Shown piece after piece: positions 25,601 through 31,636 of a DNA stretch of 64,000 nt. The number at the start of each line of letters is the position of its first letter. Position 1 is the first letter of the stretch. Under the pieces are notes generated by a model that was not told the DNA's origin, did no database searches, and was given only the letters and a program-made list of their open reading frames with translations. This DNA comes from an uncultured Treponema sp. Lineage in GTDB: Bacteria; Spirochaetota; Spirochaetia; Treponematales; Treponemataceae. The DNA is taken from NCBI GenBank assembly GCA_947166355.1, contig CAMVDX010000001.1, positions 310,001 to 374,000 of the forward strand, given 5' to 3'. A program made the translations under genes and the position numbers.

Positions 25601-28600
25601 CGCAAGTCATACAACAGGAACACGAACTGCAGGTGGACTTGTATTTGGAGATACAGTGACTCCAAGTGGTAGCGGCGAAAATATAACCTATTCTCATGCC
25701 TATACCCTGACTTCATTTGCTCCAAAAATTAAGGATGTAAGACAGTGGCTTTCAAATGGTTATCATGTTTATAAAGACATCACAACTATAGATAATGCTT
25801 CAACTACAACTGTTACAGAAGGTCCAGATGAAGTAACTTCAATTGATGAATCAATTGCTGATACAGCTGATGGTTCTGCATACTACATCAAGGCAAACTT
25901 CTCTGGTTCTGCATGGAACCTTAAGATTAATGAACATTCAGAATTCAACCCTGAAACTGGTAAGTTGAATCCGATTGCATACCGTGTATTTGCAAAAGAT
26001 AATGACGGCAACTTAAGTAGTTACGAACAGCAGCTCAGTGTTTACGATTCAGATAATCCAGTCATCAGTAATGTTTACTTGAGACAGTATTCAAATAATG
26101 AGGCAGGAACTGGAACCGTAACAGCATCTCGTGCTTACGAAGATGATATGTGGGTTCGTGGAACCTGGTGGCTTTGCGGAACAGTAAATGATACACAGGG
26201 ACTTTCAAAACTGGAAGTAGGTCCGTCAGGTGCAAAGGTAGACCAGAATCCTGCAAGAACTGCAAATACAGATGTACCTTTCAAATATAAACTTAACTCG
26301 GGAAGTGGAGTAGGGCAGCTTACAATTATTATTGAAGCAGCTGATATTGCAAACGCAGGACAGAATCCTCATACAACAACAAAAGAATGTGCAATCAATT
26401 ACGATAACACACCTCCGGAATTGCTCGGCTCTACTGCCGCAAGCTTTAACATCAGTTCAGCTGTCCAGAATAGTAATGGCTTCTATACCTTCGGTTCTCA
26501 AGTTATGGAAAATCCTGTAAATAATGCCGCTCAGTCTGGATTTGATTATCTTGCCTTCTGGTTTGAACGAGATCTTACTACACAAACCAATCCAAATGCT
26601 AAGCACGTAGTTTACGATGTAATGCGTCCAAAAACTCAGACAAGCGGAGATACAGTCGTTAATACCAGCGAAGTAGCCTGGATAGATTTGGCGACAACAT
26701 TAAGCGAAAGCGAAGCCCGTGGCCTCAAGTGGAAGTCAAAGACGGTAACACGTAATCAGTCTCAACTAGGACATCTTACAATGGCAGGCACAGATGCAAA
26801 TATCCACGTTGGCGGACTTTGTATGCTTAAGGGCTCTGTCTATATGATAAGCAGCGTTGAAACTACAGGAACAGGTTCATCTGCTGCAACTACAATTGGA
26901 ATTAATGGTCAGCCCGAATACGAAGCATCACAAACTGCTTACTTCGCAATTGCAAATGTAGTAAATAATACTGTTGAAGCAGGTTCAGGTGCAAAATCAA
27001 CTGCAGACGGCATGTACGGCTATTATACACAAATGTCTAATGATGACGGCGACCACATGATTGAATCCGTAAGCAAGCAGGGTACAACCTGGGACTGGGA
27101 AGCGAACATCAACTCTCAGAACATTGCCGACGGTTCAATTGTTATCCATTACGTAGCATTCGATAAGGCCGGAAACTTTATAACTGGTCAGGTTGATGGT
27201 AATGTAGCAAACAATGCACCCCGCCTTGCAAGCCTTGAGGTATGGTCTGACTTTAATGAAAACGGAACAAAAGATGCTGGTGAGTCTGATACAAAGTGGG
27301 TAAACGGCAGGGAACGCAAGATAAACGACACCTATGGTACCCGTTCAACCGCTGTTACAGACGAACTCATAGTTTCTGGTAACAACAAAGATTATACAGA
27401 TGGTGGTTCAGCCTTCATGACAGTTAAGGCTACCACTCGCTTTATCCCAGAGCTTGTAGGTGGTAATGGTGCCTTGTATTACACTTACAAGTATGGATCG
27501 GCATCTACTCTTGCAAGTGAAACAAATACTCCAAGCATAGGAGCAAGTTCAATCGGTATAGGTTCTGATGACGGTATTGATGAAGATATTGATAACTCAG
27601 GCTACTACGTTGAAGACCAGAACCAGTCCGGCTATATCAGTGGCCGAACAGATTTGTATCCTGCAGGCACAGAAGCTAATGCAAAACACTACATGGAGAT
27701 TCCAGGAGCAGGAGATACAGGCACATACAGCTTAAACGGAATCGGTAACAGTACCGCAGAATCCGGCCCTACCTGGTTCGAATATACAATCTACGACTCA
27801 ACCGAAGGTTCAACTGCATGGAGTACAACAAGTCTCAATGCGGCAAACCGCCTGAGCGCAAAATTCCGTGTAGCCTTGAATCTTAAGTATCAGGATACAA
27901 CAAGGCCAGTAGTAAAGATTCGTCCGTTCTACTGGAACAGCCTTACTGAAAACTCTGTAGATAAGCCGGACAATCCTGCTTCCTTTGCAGACCTCAGAGG
28001 CCATATCGAACTCGAAGGTGATTTGCCTACAAGCTTTACAGCAGATGGTTCAGGTATAAACGACCGCGATCCTAAGGTTTCCGGTGTAATCAGAATTGAA
28101 GGTTATGCTTTTGATGATATTAAGCTCAAGGAACTTTATGTTCAGATGTCTAACCATACAAATCTTAATGGCACTGGAACTAATGGAGTAAAGGTTGCAA
28201 GCTACAACGGAAGCTGGACTACTACATCTCACGCTGCCGATGCAGGCTGGGATTTTACAGCTGCTGATGTTTACTGTAATGGTGATGGACATCTTGTTCG
28301 CTGGACGCTTACAGTCGACACTGCTAAGAGATCTTCTCCGGCTCAGACAGAACAAACTGTAGTAGTATATGCAGTTGACGCCCGTGGTTCTTCTGGTACA
28401 AATACTTCATTGCATGACGGTTCTACTCAAACTGCTCTTTCTACTTACCGATGGGGTGCCGTTAAAAATCAGGAAAATGCATCATCAACATATTTCAAAG
28501 ATTTCTGGTGTTACAGAAATGTTGATAATGATATTACAGATTCAGCAATAGTATATAAGAAAGAAAATATGGCTTCTATGACTTATTTCTATAAGATGGA

Positions 28601-30635
28601 TATCGTCCCATACGTCACAAAGGTAGAAACGGGGCTTTCAAGGTATAAGAACTCTAACTGGTCTGTTTATAACAGAACTGCTTTAGGACATTACCCTGTA
28701 CAGTCTGTAGTAACAAATGCCGGAACTGGAATAAATCTTAAGACGACAACCTCTGAAAATGTAACCTTGTATGGCTTCAACCTTAATCATAGTTCTGCAA
28801 CCTTCACAAGTGGAAGCAGTACCTTTACAACAGAGGAAACGGGTAATCTTAAGATTACAAATGATACAGATACTGAAACTCAACTTCATACGCTTTCATT
28901 TAATGTTGCTGAACTTCAAACTGGCAGACTAAATCTTACAGTAAACGGCATACCTCTTATGAACAACAGCAATAAGAATGAAGCAAAGGGTACAGCAAAC
29001 GAAGACGGTAACTCAAATGCAAATTACTACAACCTGCAGCCAAACGGTGACACAAATAACATCCAGAATGATGATGTAGAATTTGACGTTTGGGAATTCA
29101 ACGACCGAGCTGCTGTTCCTATTAATGGTCTTGCAACCGGTATTAATATGGAAGTAAACCAGAAAACAGGAATGTTAAACTATGCATTTGCAAATGGTGG
29201 TTTGTATTACAGTATGGGTGGTAATACTGACCGGTCAACTGCATATTCTAATGACAATAGCTACTCATCTATTTATTGGGTTGGAGACTATGATACCTTT
29301 GCAGGTCCTTGTGTAGGCTTCCATGTGGACGAATTGGGTTATACCTATTCTGTAGATTCTGGTGGAGATACAAATACTAGTGGTTCTGTTGATAAATGGG
29401 ATCTTTGGACAAGTCGCTGGGGACGAGGTAGAAGAGGATATAGAGGAACATTAAACGATGATCAAGAAGACGTAAATACATTTAGAGCTCTCCGTCTTGA
29501 AGAAATTGGTCTTAAAACAGGAACTGATGCTATGGATTACTCTCTTATGAAGTATCGTTTCCTTTCTCCAGAATTTGCTTCAACTGTAGATACAACGGTT
29601 AATTCTACGAATTTGTATTTGGTTTATTATGATGCTCTCTGTAACCAAATCCGCTTTAGAGCGGGTACTTTCTCTGGAACTAATCGTTACCAACAGACAG
29701 GAGGCTTCCAGGATCAGTATACAGGCGGAGCTTCAAGTTATTACAATATAAACAACTGTCAGGTCATTGCAAACGGTGATTCAGATCCATTTACAGTAAA
29801 TGGAGGAACAGTAACAGTTCCTAGTATTTCTGGAAGAGGCGCTGGTCAATATGTTGATGTTGCAGTAGTTAAGAATGATGCTGGAAAAGATGTAGTCTGC
29901 GTTGTCTGGTTTGATTCTGTATCCAACTGCTGTAAATTTAGCTATATTACTGATCCAATCACCAATTGGAATAATTTGAAAGGAAATGCAACTGCTAGCA
30001 ATTGGTCAACACCAAAAACAATTTTTGCCGAAGGAGGAGAATACTGTCACATTGTTGCAGACAAAAATAATCATCTTCATATTGCTGCTTATGCCGGTAA
30101 TGGAGATGTAATGTATTCATATCTTGATGCATATTCAAGTCTTGATGCAGCAGGTGCAGTCGCTCCTTCTTGTGTAGTTGATGCTTCCGGTACAGTTGGT
30201 GAGCATTTGACTTTGGATGTGGCAGTTGTTGGTACTGGAGCTAATGAACATAGCATTCCATATATCGGCTACTTTACTTCAGCAATTAAAATGCCAAAAT
30301 ATGCTTATCTTGTAGATAAAACTACAGGATTTAGTCAAGTTGCAGCAGGTGTTGATACAGATGAACGCTTTACTGGCAATTGGGAAGTTACAGTTGTGCC
30401 TTCCCCAAGCCGAATGACAACTAACCGCGAAGACAAGGTAAATATTGGTGTCTGGAAAAATGCGGGTGTTCTTAAGAACTCAACAACAGGAACTAGTACA
30501 AGAGGTGGTACTTTGAATGGTTACAGTTCAACCAACTGGAGTAAAACCTTTGGAAACGGTACATCAAATGCCGTATTAGGTTACCAGATTTCTACAAGTA
30601 CCGGTTCGTGTCTTGAAACTGCCCAGAAGAGGTAG
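13638..30635 (+). CDS. 5,665-residue Ig-repeat surface lipoprotein
   Basis: A start ATG with AGGAG 6 bases upstream begins a lipoprotein signal peptide (MKKSSSLLFSSLLF, lipobox IFSAC, lipidated Cys about residue 22). The protein is therefore likely anchored in the membrane and exposed at the surface. About thirty DxTxP-type strands mark tandem bacterial Ig-like domains. Two module types alternate: one with ISTPxxNAKVG...ISGTANDGTG, the other with NYYxKGS...ITLYGNYKD. From about residue 4750 the C-terminal module matches that of the upstream giant gene (RPVVKIRPFYW, NGDTNNIQNDD, GEYCHIVADKNNHLHIA, ending GNGTSNAVLGY...ETAQKR). The signal-peptide codons consist of a CTTCT tandem repeat, so slippage would shift the frame. 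Neighbouring gene 1-11866 is a paralogue in the same orientation. A role in adhesion or surface variation is inferred. Confidence 0.88.
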   Translation: MKKSSSLLFSSLLFIIGIFSACEIGLGSAVDTEAPQIDFAENTISSGAVVRDAFAVFGTWEDDGSIGSVTATLASLSGSGFSVEKEGTFDDEKLSWQVVFDPAEDIIPDGSYELVIIIKDTAEHESRISRAITIDNTPPLVVLSRPSTKSTSSSIDSYGQKFTLEGKAADDNDVSLIEVKVYSNPECTGEPLKTITLPNVPLTIESDVATYSKDTPNDYSVIYGHVDASGIAIKDGTSATRYCQLVVYDGAKRYPADGSAQTDSDLKGNSIEYYYLNSDLAELFTDGYKITELYHILNGSYTGSSEAARTISTSSVLDKLKNEANQIKTGKFKINPENSPQFVVSSRNPLPETGMDFSESTITNGNSYLEVEITPGLDGHLIREETVGIYLVRCNNNGALLKADGTPAANENEAKKIWLIETDKHEQQADITMSGSTYKFKTRSQLGTEAFADMVIGENYFIRVVGKDIQGNDILSEGQYGFQLITSGLNIEVGITASPAWISTHPNANAANKTVNVTLEYPTENKPFDIYRSSNPDALESSSPIATALNGSPYTDSFAVNDTTLPIDSASAAMPTSTVYYIVKGANAAQSNPKNAIFKYDNCPPQVAVTSVPDVLATEQSTLTFQGTATDWFSASNHTELSGVKKVYVQVYDSAVPANSTPAAGEQNAITASLSDGGWICQIRPADWQGANGAFTARGNKTVKVTVVDGVGLTAEATGTFVYDTASPTVSLNNNWYQFATAAGGQITDENVITGSNVTIPSVVGKVIKLSGTAGDDYGLQSIIIEQKKLGGETVRFEMPASASASTNFVTPHLPLKSTGNLVTGSTNVYQGSEFSAADIGNPSSVDGTYTYIIIAKDVTGKEIKSEQKTITLYTAAPTVSITNPAENEWQTLNNVTISGTALSQEAIAGVFYKFSAAQPSLPENPAEASSWTGAGWTVAAGTNSWTKTMNMNDATANSYVLWVGVVDNAGNAALSNSRVINVDASAPVLTANYYQKDSGSLLAANGSVYVKNGTQITLYGNYEDVHSGVKNLTFKLGDDSITPAVTFSTDVITTTVNIPANYAAYDAAYSTAYKSWKAVFSPSADGRLTAEGENYAGLKTPVTILDIAVDNTAPVVTISTPVANAKVGATGLTISGTANDGTGSGLSGENLKVYYTKSASKSSELAASLSGTTPALIVSGSDVSSDWVELGTAASGATWSFTLSEFSGAIAPNNENTDFYFTVSAKDNAGAGNIGYASPVKVTVDRKKPILSQGSTASTQWYNTRTIHLEGSYSDPATVTATGSATGSGVNEIKYTVNNGSEQQIPTTDGTYNTNITIPGTASSAEIKIWAKDAVGNLITPTDSGYQSFTVRVDDTAPVLSANYYTKDNDTALLTASGNAYIKNGTVITLYGNYKDEESGVAGLTFKLGDDTLIPDTGSLKYSVTPISGTSLPTNFDVYNPDNSVNYRSWTAKFTATESSTGNLVVEGANIAQTPKTITAVSLTLDTTPPEVIISTPAANAKVGAASLTISGTANDGTGAGLSSEPIKLYYTKTEPPAPASSAGWTELPNNIPAGSTWSYTTTLSDSVTPNNANTDIWFMASAKDNAGSGNTGYSVPRKITVDRVNPVYDSSQASIGGKTHAQMIASPAPWHTESTLTITGKFTDTDGSGVDKIIVQRDSAPSVEIPTTNGSFTTNISGFTTDSTLTIKAVDKVGLESTPQTYTVKVDSSAPLVTASHYKKGSGNVQEAGGIIYAKSGTQITLYGNYKDLQSGVSALKLFKNYDDETNRTEIPAATGTSAGVTFTYSTTEITAGGTPQGDYGTYDATSASDYRSWKAVFSTSTTVSGNLTVEGTNVAGLSSHVSACNITIDDVAPVIDSNNIRLKQIDSAGTTDAYFKSSNSKYYINNTAAGKTFKITGVVSDNNYVVESLSISVTNSTGAPLTISPISDASGTFEFTLNGISAWTENDEATAVITATDKAGNVTTTQSNPLSILFDSTPPEAMHWADAKGKDIYFRIGKADNDKIDADTWETYDSVGSSNDVRNQEVGGKYSNGSWGNSNKIDISGNFYENASGSGLKTIHYAILNNPPSQVQIDTLENGGSLTPGSNHVVAVGTIDPLATPEVKNVPYNTDTLGNKAAKLVESNFKKTNLSGFNSDNNYLILVAEDNAGNRAADKLKVTQKTGTDGTNSASNNAPDYTALDNTNTWNGSNNYYSIKKDTDAPSITSSQTETIYTDGNAAADAISVGGTVSDDTGAGVDRVTLTISGISNFSHTITSSEISNGNWSYDIPASTFSSSADGTSYQIKATAKDLAGEGNLTEITARTVFVDKKGPVITISTPAQTAKVGATNFAISGNANDGNGAGLSTATGSMKLYYTTNDTLGSATTAPQSITPGTAPADSWVELTDGAITVNTDNTWQSSSTSPYSLTSISTPNENTNLYFIVSAKDSSGTGNTGYSVPRKITVDRKTPVFVSGTAGGSSNAETWLNTRTINISGSFRDPATGSGSTAIAGSGVSTIKYQVGSAAEQSLPTSDGSYDKTISLANSVTQETIKVWAVDAAGNEIPATDTTNRKSYTIKIDTAAPSLTANYYRRGSDTSVPLAAPSGTIYMKSQTGGTSFTLYGNYTDSTGGSGIKTLKIKKDGVEIPAANLTSLLYSTGEITGTSGSVPADSTYGAYNPDSATSYKSWKAVFSVTAGGRITVEGEDIAGNTVSASALDITIDDTPPEVSNVKLNVTTGTGSSAVTNEVYSATTTSAGTTTKTYYLNNTVSGKTFTVTGLATDNVGLQSAVLNIVNTATSPATALTSTASNPNGSLSFTVGNWSGWTTGAAATITLTDKAGNTATSEALNISFDTVAPLVNNTKLKTPTAIQTESSLFKFEGEAACVHPTDTDTVFSGYDKVDILFTTSASAPGENAAAQATANVATNGSWSSTVEFGNTDTFGNVFVSSNGTAIEETKYLWVRAYDNAGNVGGWVSKDFVYDTKTPSISFTPTASNKNPAADSYRNSGFKLEVDASDTYGIASGGVTLSYEGLSTPIELTQNTDGKYEKAFVVGSANAGASNYLADGSYSFTITVEDLSGKTSSVTRSFSIDTTAPVIDMTNTSVTRGADYTASNIGWHKTNQIPVSVSVSDSGAGIGAVQVSTDTGFTNPTNLMQSESGSWTGTIVCGAQGANTIYIKATDAVGNATNVVTANSLTVYIDTTPPADPIFLGISTGTGDSLTATPASQITSVLVKRTVPVTVYAALIDDGASSSWTGIPTTSTAAALKQKGKNGTSAYIASSAALPSAISSALPDDIKDPVTHEVISDYKFWSYEIATADMKSGGVNFTVKDNAGNEADYVLFQMTVDNTAPTATFNPISNLNLERASNDTTTYVNGTITLSGTANDNQKLDSVKVEYKKQGATTWTDIPAASTDESLASWTRTLDTTTLDDETEYDIRVSATDSAGNSTDNSATSTTVVARTQTVKVSQDTDRPIIKFTNLELPSTMSADNTISFRNEELYGFINDDDGVPLSLSYYYGTGTPADSDWKTTPNLSYSSGSFTLKFKKADNTTNDDGTHHLYFRVTDASGTTGKVFKSQGVISSATTMPAIPKVIDNSTSNKYGYITRSNTTPVTYSSSTTVTYLTVDTTDPYRGNLKFSTNYSATTPTWQEKTDITAIPFGGNRNSFKIKIPAWDVNGVTITMTIEGYTGNITFTETAESAGDAIYTEAKYWVSSVITIPTTMETGVKACAIDVFDGVRHNRDDFSISVDNTAPVINATSPSSTQYSSGNVIAYGETDLTYWKNTSTTDTPREYMYYALSLDNTTTPAESYEDRNSATAITGWKAENDADGQRIKTDDNGYVINETTNEPELETAVISYKPYYTPILGGGYNWYVYFDGSSSTASETHDATFRSFLVNSGVTTQALLDTTDQSLKFRTKVKAYLWIKAVDQVGNTTVIKHPILIDPQGDAPSVSIDYPEASGTTLGGAITLRGSANDTKGANPGVESVWVQIISSIEYGYNSSADASHTTGTRTAGGLVFGDTVTPSGSGENITYSHAYTLTSFAPKIKDVRQWLSNGYHVYKDITTIDNASTTTVTEGPDEVTSIDESIADTADGSAYYIKANFSGSAWNLKINEHSEFNPETGKLNPIAYRVFAKDNDGNLSSYEQQLSVYDSDNPVISNVYLRQYSNNEAGTGTVTASRAYEDDMWVRGTWWLCGTVNDTQGLSKLEVGPSGAKVDQNPARTANTDVPFKYKLNSGSGVGQLTIIIEAADIANAGQNPHTTTKECAINYDNTPPELLGSTAASFNISSAVQNSNGFYTFGSQVMENPVNNAAQSGFDYLAFWFERDLTTQTNPNAKHVVYDVMRPKTQTSGDTVVNTSEVAWIDLATTLSESEARGLKWKSKTVTRNQSQLGHLTMAGTDANIHVGGLCMLKGSVYMISSVETTGTGSSAATTIGINGQPEYEASQTAYFAIANVVNNTVEAGSGAKSTADGMYGYYTQMSNDDGDHMIESVSKQGTTWDWEANINSQNIADGSIVIHYVAFDKAGNFITGQVDGNVANNAPRLASLEVWSDFNENGTKDAGESDTKWVNGRERKINDTYGTRSTAVTDELIVSGNNKDYTDGGSAFMTVKATTRFIPELVGGNGALYYTYKYGSASTLASETNTPSIGASSIGIGSDDGIDEDIDNSGYYVEDQNQSGYISGRTDLYPAGTEANAKHYMEIPGAGDTGTYSLNGIGNSTAESGPTWFEYTIYDSTEGSTAWSTTSLNAANRLSAKFRVALNLKYQDTTRPVVKIRPFYWNSLTENSVDKPDNPASFADLRGHIELEGDLPTSFTADGSGINDRDPKVSGVIRIEGYAFDDIKLKELYVQMSNHTNLNGTGTNGVKVASYNGSWTTTSHAADAGWDFTAADVYCNGDGHLVRWTLTVDTAKRSSPAQTEQTVVVYAVDARGSSGTNTSLHDGSTQTALSTYRWGAVKNQENASSTYFKDFWCYRNVDNDITDSAIVYKKENMASMTYFYKMDIVPYVTKVETGLSRYKNSNWSVYNRTALGHYPVQSVVTNAGTGINLKTTTSENVTLYGFNLNHSSATFTSGSSTFTTEETGNLKITNDTDTETQLHTLSFNVAELQTGRLNLTVNGIPLMNNSNKNEAKGTANEDGNSNANYYNLQPNGDTNNIQNDDVEFDVWEFNDRAAVPINGLATGINMEVNQKTGMLNYAFANGGLYYSMGGNTDRSTAYSNDNSYSSIYWVGDYDTFAGPCVGFHVDELGYTYSVDSGGDTNTSGSVDKWDLWTSRWGRGRRGYRGTLNDDQEDVNTFRALRLEEIGLKTGTDAMDYSLMKYRFLSPEFASTVDTTVNSTNLYLVYYDALCNQIRFRAGTFSGTNRYQQTGGFQDQYTGGASSYYNINNCQVIANGDSDPFTVNGGTVTVPSISGRGAGQYVDVAVVKNDAGKDVVCVVWFDSVSNCCKFSYITDPITNWNNLKGNATASNWSTPKTIFAEGGEYCHIVADKNNHLHIAAYAGNGDVMYSYLDAYSSLDAAGAVAPSCVVDASGTVGEHLTLDVAVVGTGANEHSIPYIGYFTSAIKMPKYAYLVDKTTGFSQVAAGVDTDERFTGNWEVTVVPSPSRMTTNREDKVNIGVWKNAGVLKNSTTGTSTRGGTLNGYSSTNWSKTFGNGTSNAVLGYQISTSTGSCLETAQKR
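13651..13678 (+). repeat. (CTTCT)5 plus partial unit in signal-peptide codons
   Basis: Five perfect CTTCT units followed by CTT lie within codons 5-14 of the lipoprotein gene and encode SSLLFSSLLF. The unit length is not a multiple of three, so gain or loss of one unit moves translation out of frame. Confidence 0.9.
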
Positions 30636-30685
30636 CATAGACCTAGGTGTAGTGTAGAGGCTGAAACAAGTTCAACATGACAATA

Positions 30686-30772
30686 CTTCTCGGCGGAAAT
30701 GCAACTGTAAACCCGGTAATGTCATACACTGTACTAGGCGATGACAGCCTGCAGTTAGCACAGATGAAGTAG
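30686..30772 (+). pseudogene. C-terminal remnant of a third giant Ig-repeat protein
   Basis: The frame ending in TAG at 30770-30772 reads LLGGNATVNPVMSYTVLGDD followed by SLQLAQMK. This mirrors the last residues of both giant proteins (GNGTSNAVLGY...ETAQ[MK][RK]). Immediately upstream is a family C repeat (about 30645-30685) that also occurs at 53190-53222, so the rest of the gene is gone. The match is short but has the right ending, in the right strand and place. Confidence 0.6.
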
Positions 30773-30796
30773 GGGATGTTGCCGGAATTACTTCTT

Positions 30797-30906
30797 CCCC
30801 GTCATTGCGAAGTGCACCGGTTCCGTCCCGTCATTGCGAGGAGCGAAAGCGACGCGGCAATCTATAAACGTGGATTGCTTCGCCTGCGGCTCGCAATGAC
30901 GACGTA
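30797..30906. repeat. Family A composite palindrome
   Basis: Two family A half-elements face each other: CGTCATTGCGAGGAGCG near 30829, and GCTTCGCCTGCGGCTCGC ending in AATGACGACG at 30905. Another partial copy begins at about 30800. The same composite precedes the second copy of the antisense-RNA unit at 31375. Confidence 0.75.
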
Positions 30907-30956
30907 GCTGAATTGCTTCGCTGTGGTTAACAATGGCAGAGGAAATAATAAAGCAC

Positions 30957-30985
30957 TTGCTTTTTTCAACCAAGTGCTTTATATT
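30957..30985 (+). promoter_or_regulatory. Promoter for candidate antisense RNA, copy 1
   Basis: TTGCTT (30957-30962), 17 bp, TATATT (30980-30985). The arrangement is conserved exactly in copy 2 at 31496-31524. The same bases form the inverted pair AAGCACTTG/CAAGTGCTT, which on the minus strand could terminate the convergent mRNA. Confidence 0.5.
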
Positions 30986-30991
30986 TAAAAA

Positions 30992-31096
30992 GAAAGAGGC
31001 ATTCACAGTTTCTGCGTCTTGCCTCCATTGGGGATCCTAATTTCTTAGGAAATTTGCCCGCTTAGTGGTCAGAACACTCGGCGGGCTATTTTTTTC
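30992..31096 (+). ncRNA. Candidate antisense antitoxin RNA, copy 1
   Basis: The RNA would be about 105 nt, starting just after the promoter at 30957-30985 and ending at a Rho-independent terminator. It has three hairpins: GAGGCA/TGCCTC, CCTAA/TTAGG, and the terminator stem GCCCGC...GCGGGC with inner AGTG/CACT. Its 3' end runs into the last codons of the convergent 36-residue ORF, and the rest is complementary to that gene's expected 3' untranslated region. This is the layout of Bacillus txpA/RatA and bsrG/SR4 type I toxin-antitoxin loci (known for those systems). Function here is inferred; the structure is supported by changes in copy 2 that keep the hairpins. Confidence 0.55.
31056..31095 (+). 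terminator. Rho-independent terminator of antisense RNA, copy 1
   Basis: Stem GCCCGC (31056-31061) pairs with GCGGGC (31081-31086), extended by AGTG/CACT, and is followed by a T run at 31089-31095. The T run doubles as the lysine codons at the end of the opposite-strand ORF. Confidence 0.7.
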
Positions 31097-31196
31097 TTCT
31101 GTGCCTTTTTTGTCGTCTGTGACGAAGGCGCTGAACCAAGTCGATAAAAATCGGAATTGCTGAAAACAACAAATCCAGAAATTCATACAAACTCAT
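31086..31196 (-). CDS. 36-residue hydrophobic/basic peptide, type I toxin-like
   Basis: ATG at 31194-31196 is preceded 5 bases upstream by GGAGG (plus-strand CCTCC at 31202-31206), an excellent ribosome-binding site. The peptide opens MSLYEFLDLLFSAIPIFIDL and ends in a strongly basic tail (QRLRHRRQKRHRRKK), so it has one hydrophobic segment followed by about twelve basic residues. This resembles TxpA/BsrG-type holin-like toxins (MxxYExLxxM... then a charged tail). Convergent with it is a terminated small RNA overlapping its 3' end, as in type I toxin-antitoxin loci. A promoter lies at 31290-31317. The likely target is the cell's own membrane. It is too short for routine gene calling. Alternatives are a small regulatory membrane peptide or a chance ORF; the ribosome-binding site and layout argue against chance. 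Confidence 0.55.
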   Translation of the reverse strand: MSLYEFLDLLFSAIPIFIDLVQRLRHRRQKRHRRKK

Positions 31197-31289
31197 AGCA
31201 GCCTCCAAAATCAAGTAATCTGCTTACATTTCTGCAAACAGTCAGAATCTTGGAGACAAGACCGCCAATAACTGCGAATGCCACTTTAT

Positions 31290-31317
31290 AGTATATATAA
31301 AATATATTTTTAATCAA
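31290..31317 (-). promoter_or_regulatory. Promoter of the 36-residue peptide gene
   Basis: On the minus strand TTGATT (plus 31312-31317) is followed after 16 bp by TATACT (plus 31290-31295). This leaves a leader of about 85 bases before the ATG. The region is very AT-rich, so other -10-like words occur nearby. Confidence 0.4.
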
Positions 31318-31530
31318 TAGATAGCTAAATAATAAAATATTAGCTATAATACAGTCTTGTAAAAACACTTTGCGAGGAGTCCGCGAGGACGACGCGGCAA
31401 TCTATAACGTAGATTGCTTCGCCTGCGGCTCGCAATGACGACGTAGCTGAATTACTTCGCTGTGGTTAACAATGACAGAGGAAATAATAAAGCACTTGCT
31501 TTTTTCAACCAAGTGCTTTATATTTAAAAA

Positions 31531-31636
31531 AGAAAGAGGCATTCACAGTTTCTGCGTCTTGCCTCCAATGCGTTTTATTCGTCCAATGACGAACGCCCGC
31601 TTAGTGGTTGTGTGACACTGGCGGGCTATTTTTTTC
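31531..31636 (+). ncRNA. Candidate antisense antitoxin RNA, copy 2 (orphan)
   Basis: Promoter TTGCTT-17-TATATT (31496-31524) and the terminator at 31595-31635 are intact. Hairpin 2 has a different sequence from copy 1 (TTCGTC/GACGAA instead of CCTAA/TTAGG) but still pairs, and the terminator loop has changed while its stem has not. The facing peptide gene has lost its hydrophobic half, so this RNA would be an orphan or regulate something else. Confidence 0.5.
31595..31635 (+). terminator. Rho-independent terminator of antisense RNA, copy 2
   Basis: GCCCGC (31595-31600) pairs with GCGGGC (31621-31626), with an inner AGTG/CACT pair, then a T run. Confidence 0.7.

Larger units (their letters stand above)
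30901..31133. repeat. Direct repeat unit, copy 1 (partner 31440-31673)
   Basis: About 233 bp are repeated 540 bp downstream. The promoter, the first hairpin, the terminator stem and the basic tail of the 36-residue ORF are conserved, while two hairpin loops and one whole hairpin stem differ between copies. Confidence 0.85.

Noticed and set aside
31183..31368. 61-codon hydrophobic frame on the minus strand between the two RNA copies
   Set aside because: Considered as the toxin of the locus, but it has no ribosome-binding site and starts upstream of the predicted promoter. The 36-codon frame at 31086-31196, with GGAGG and the overlapping RNA, fits much better.
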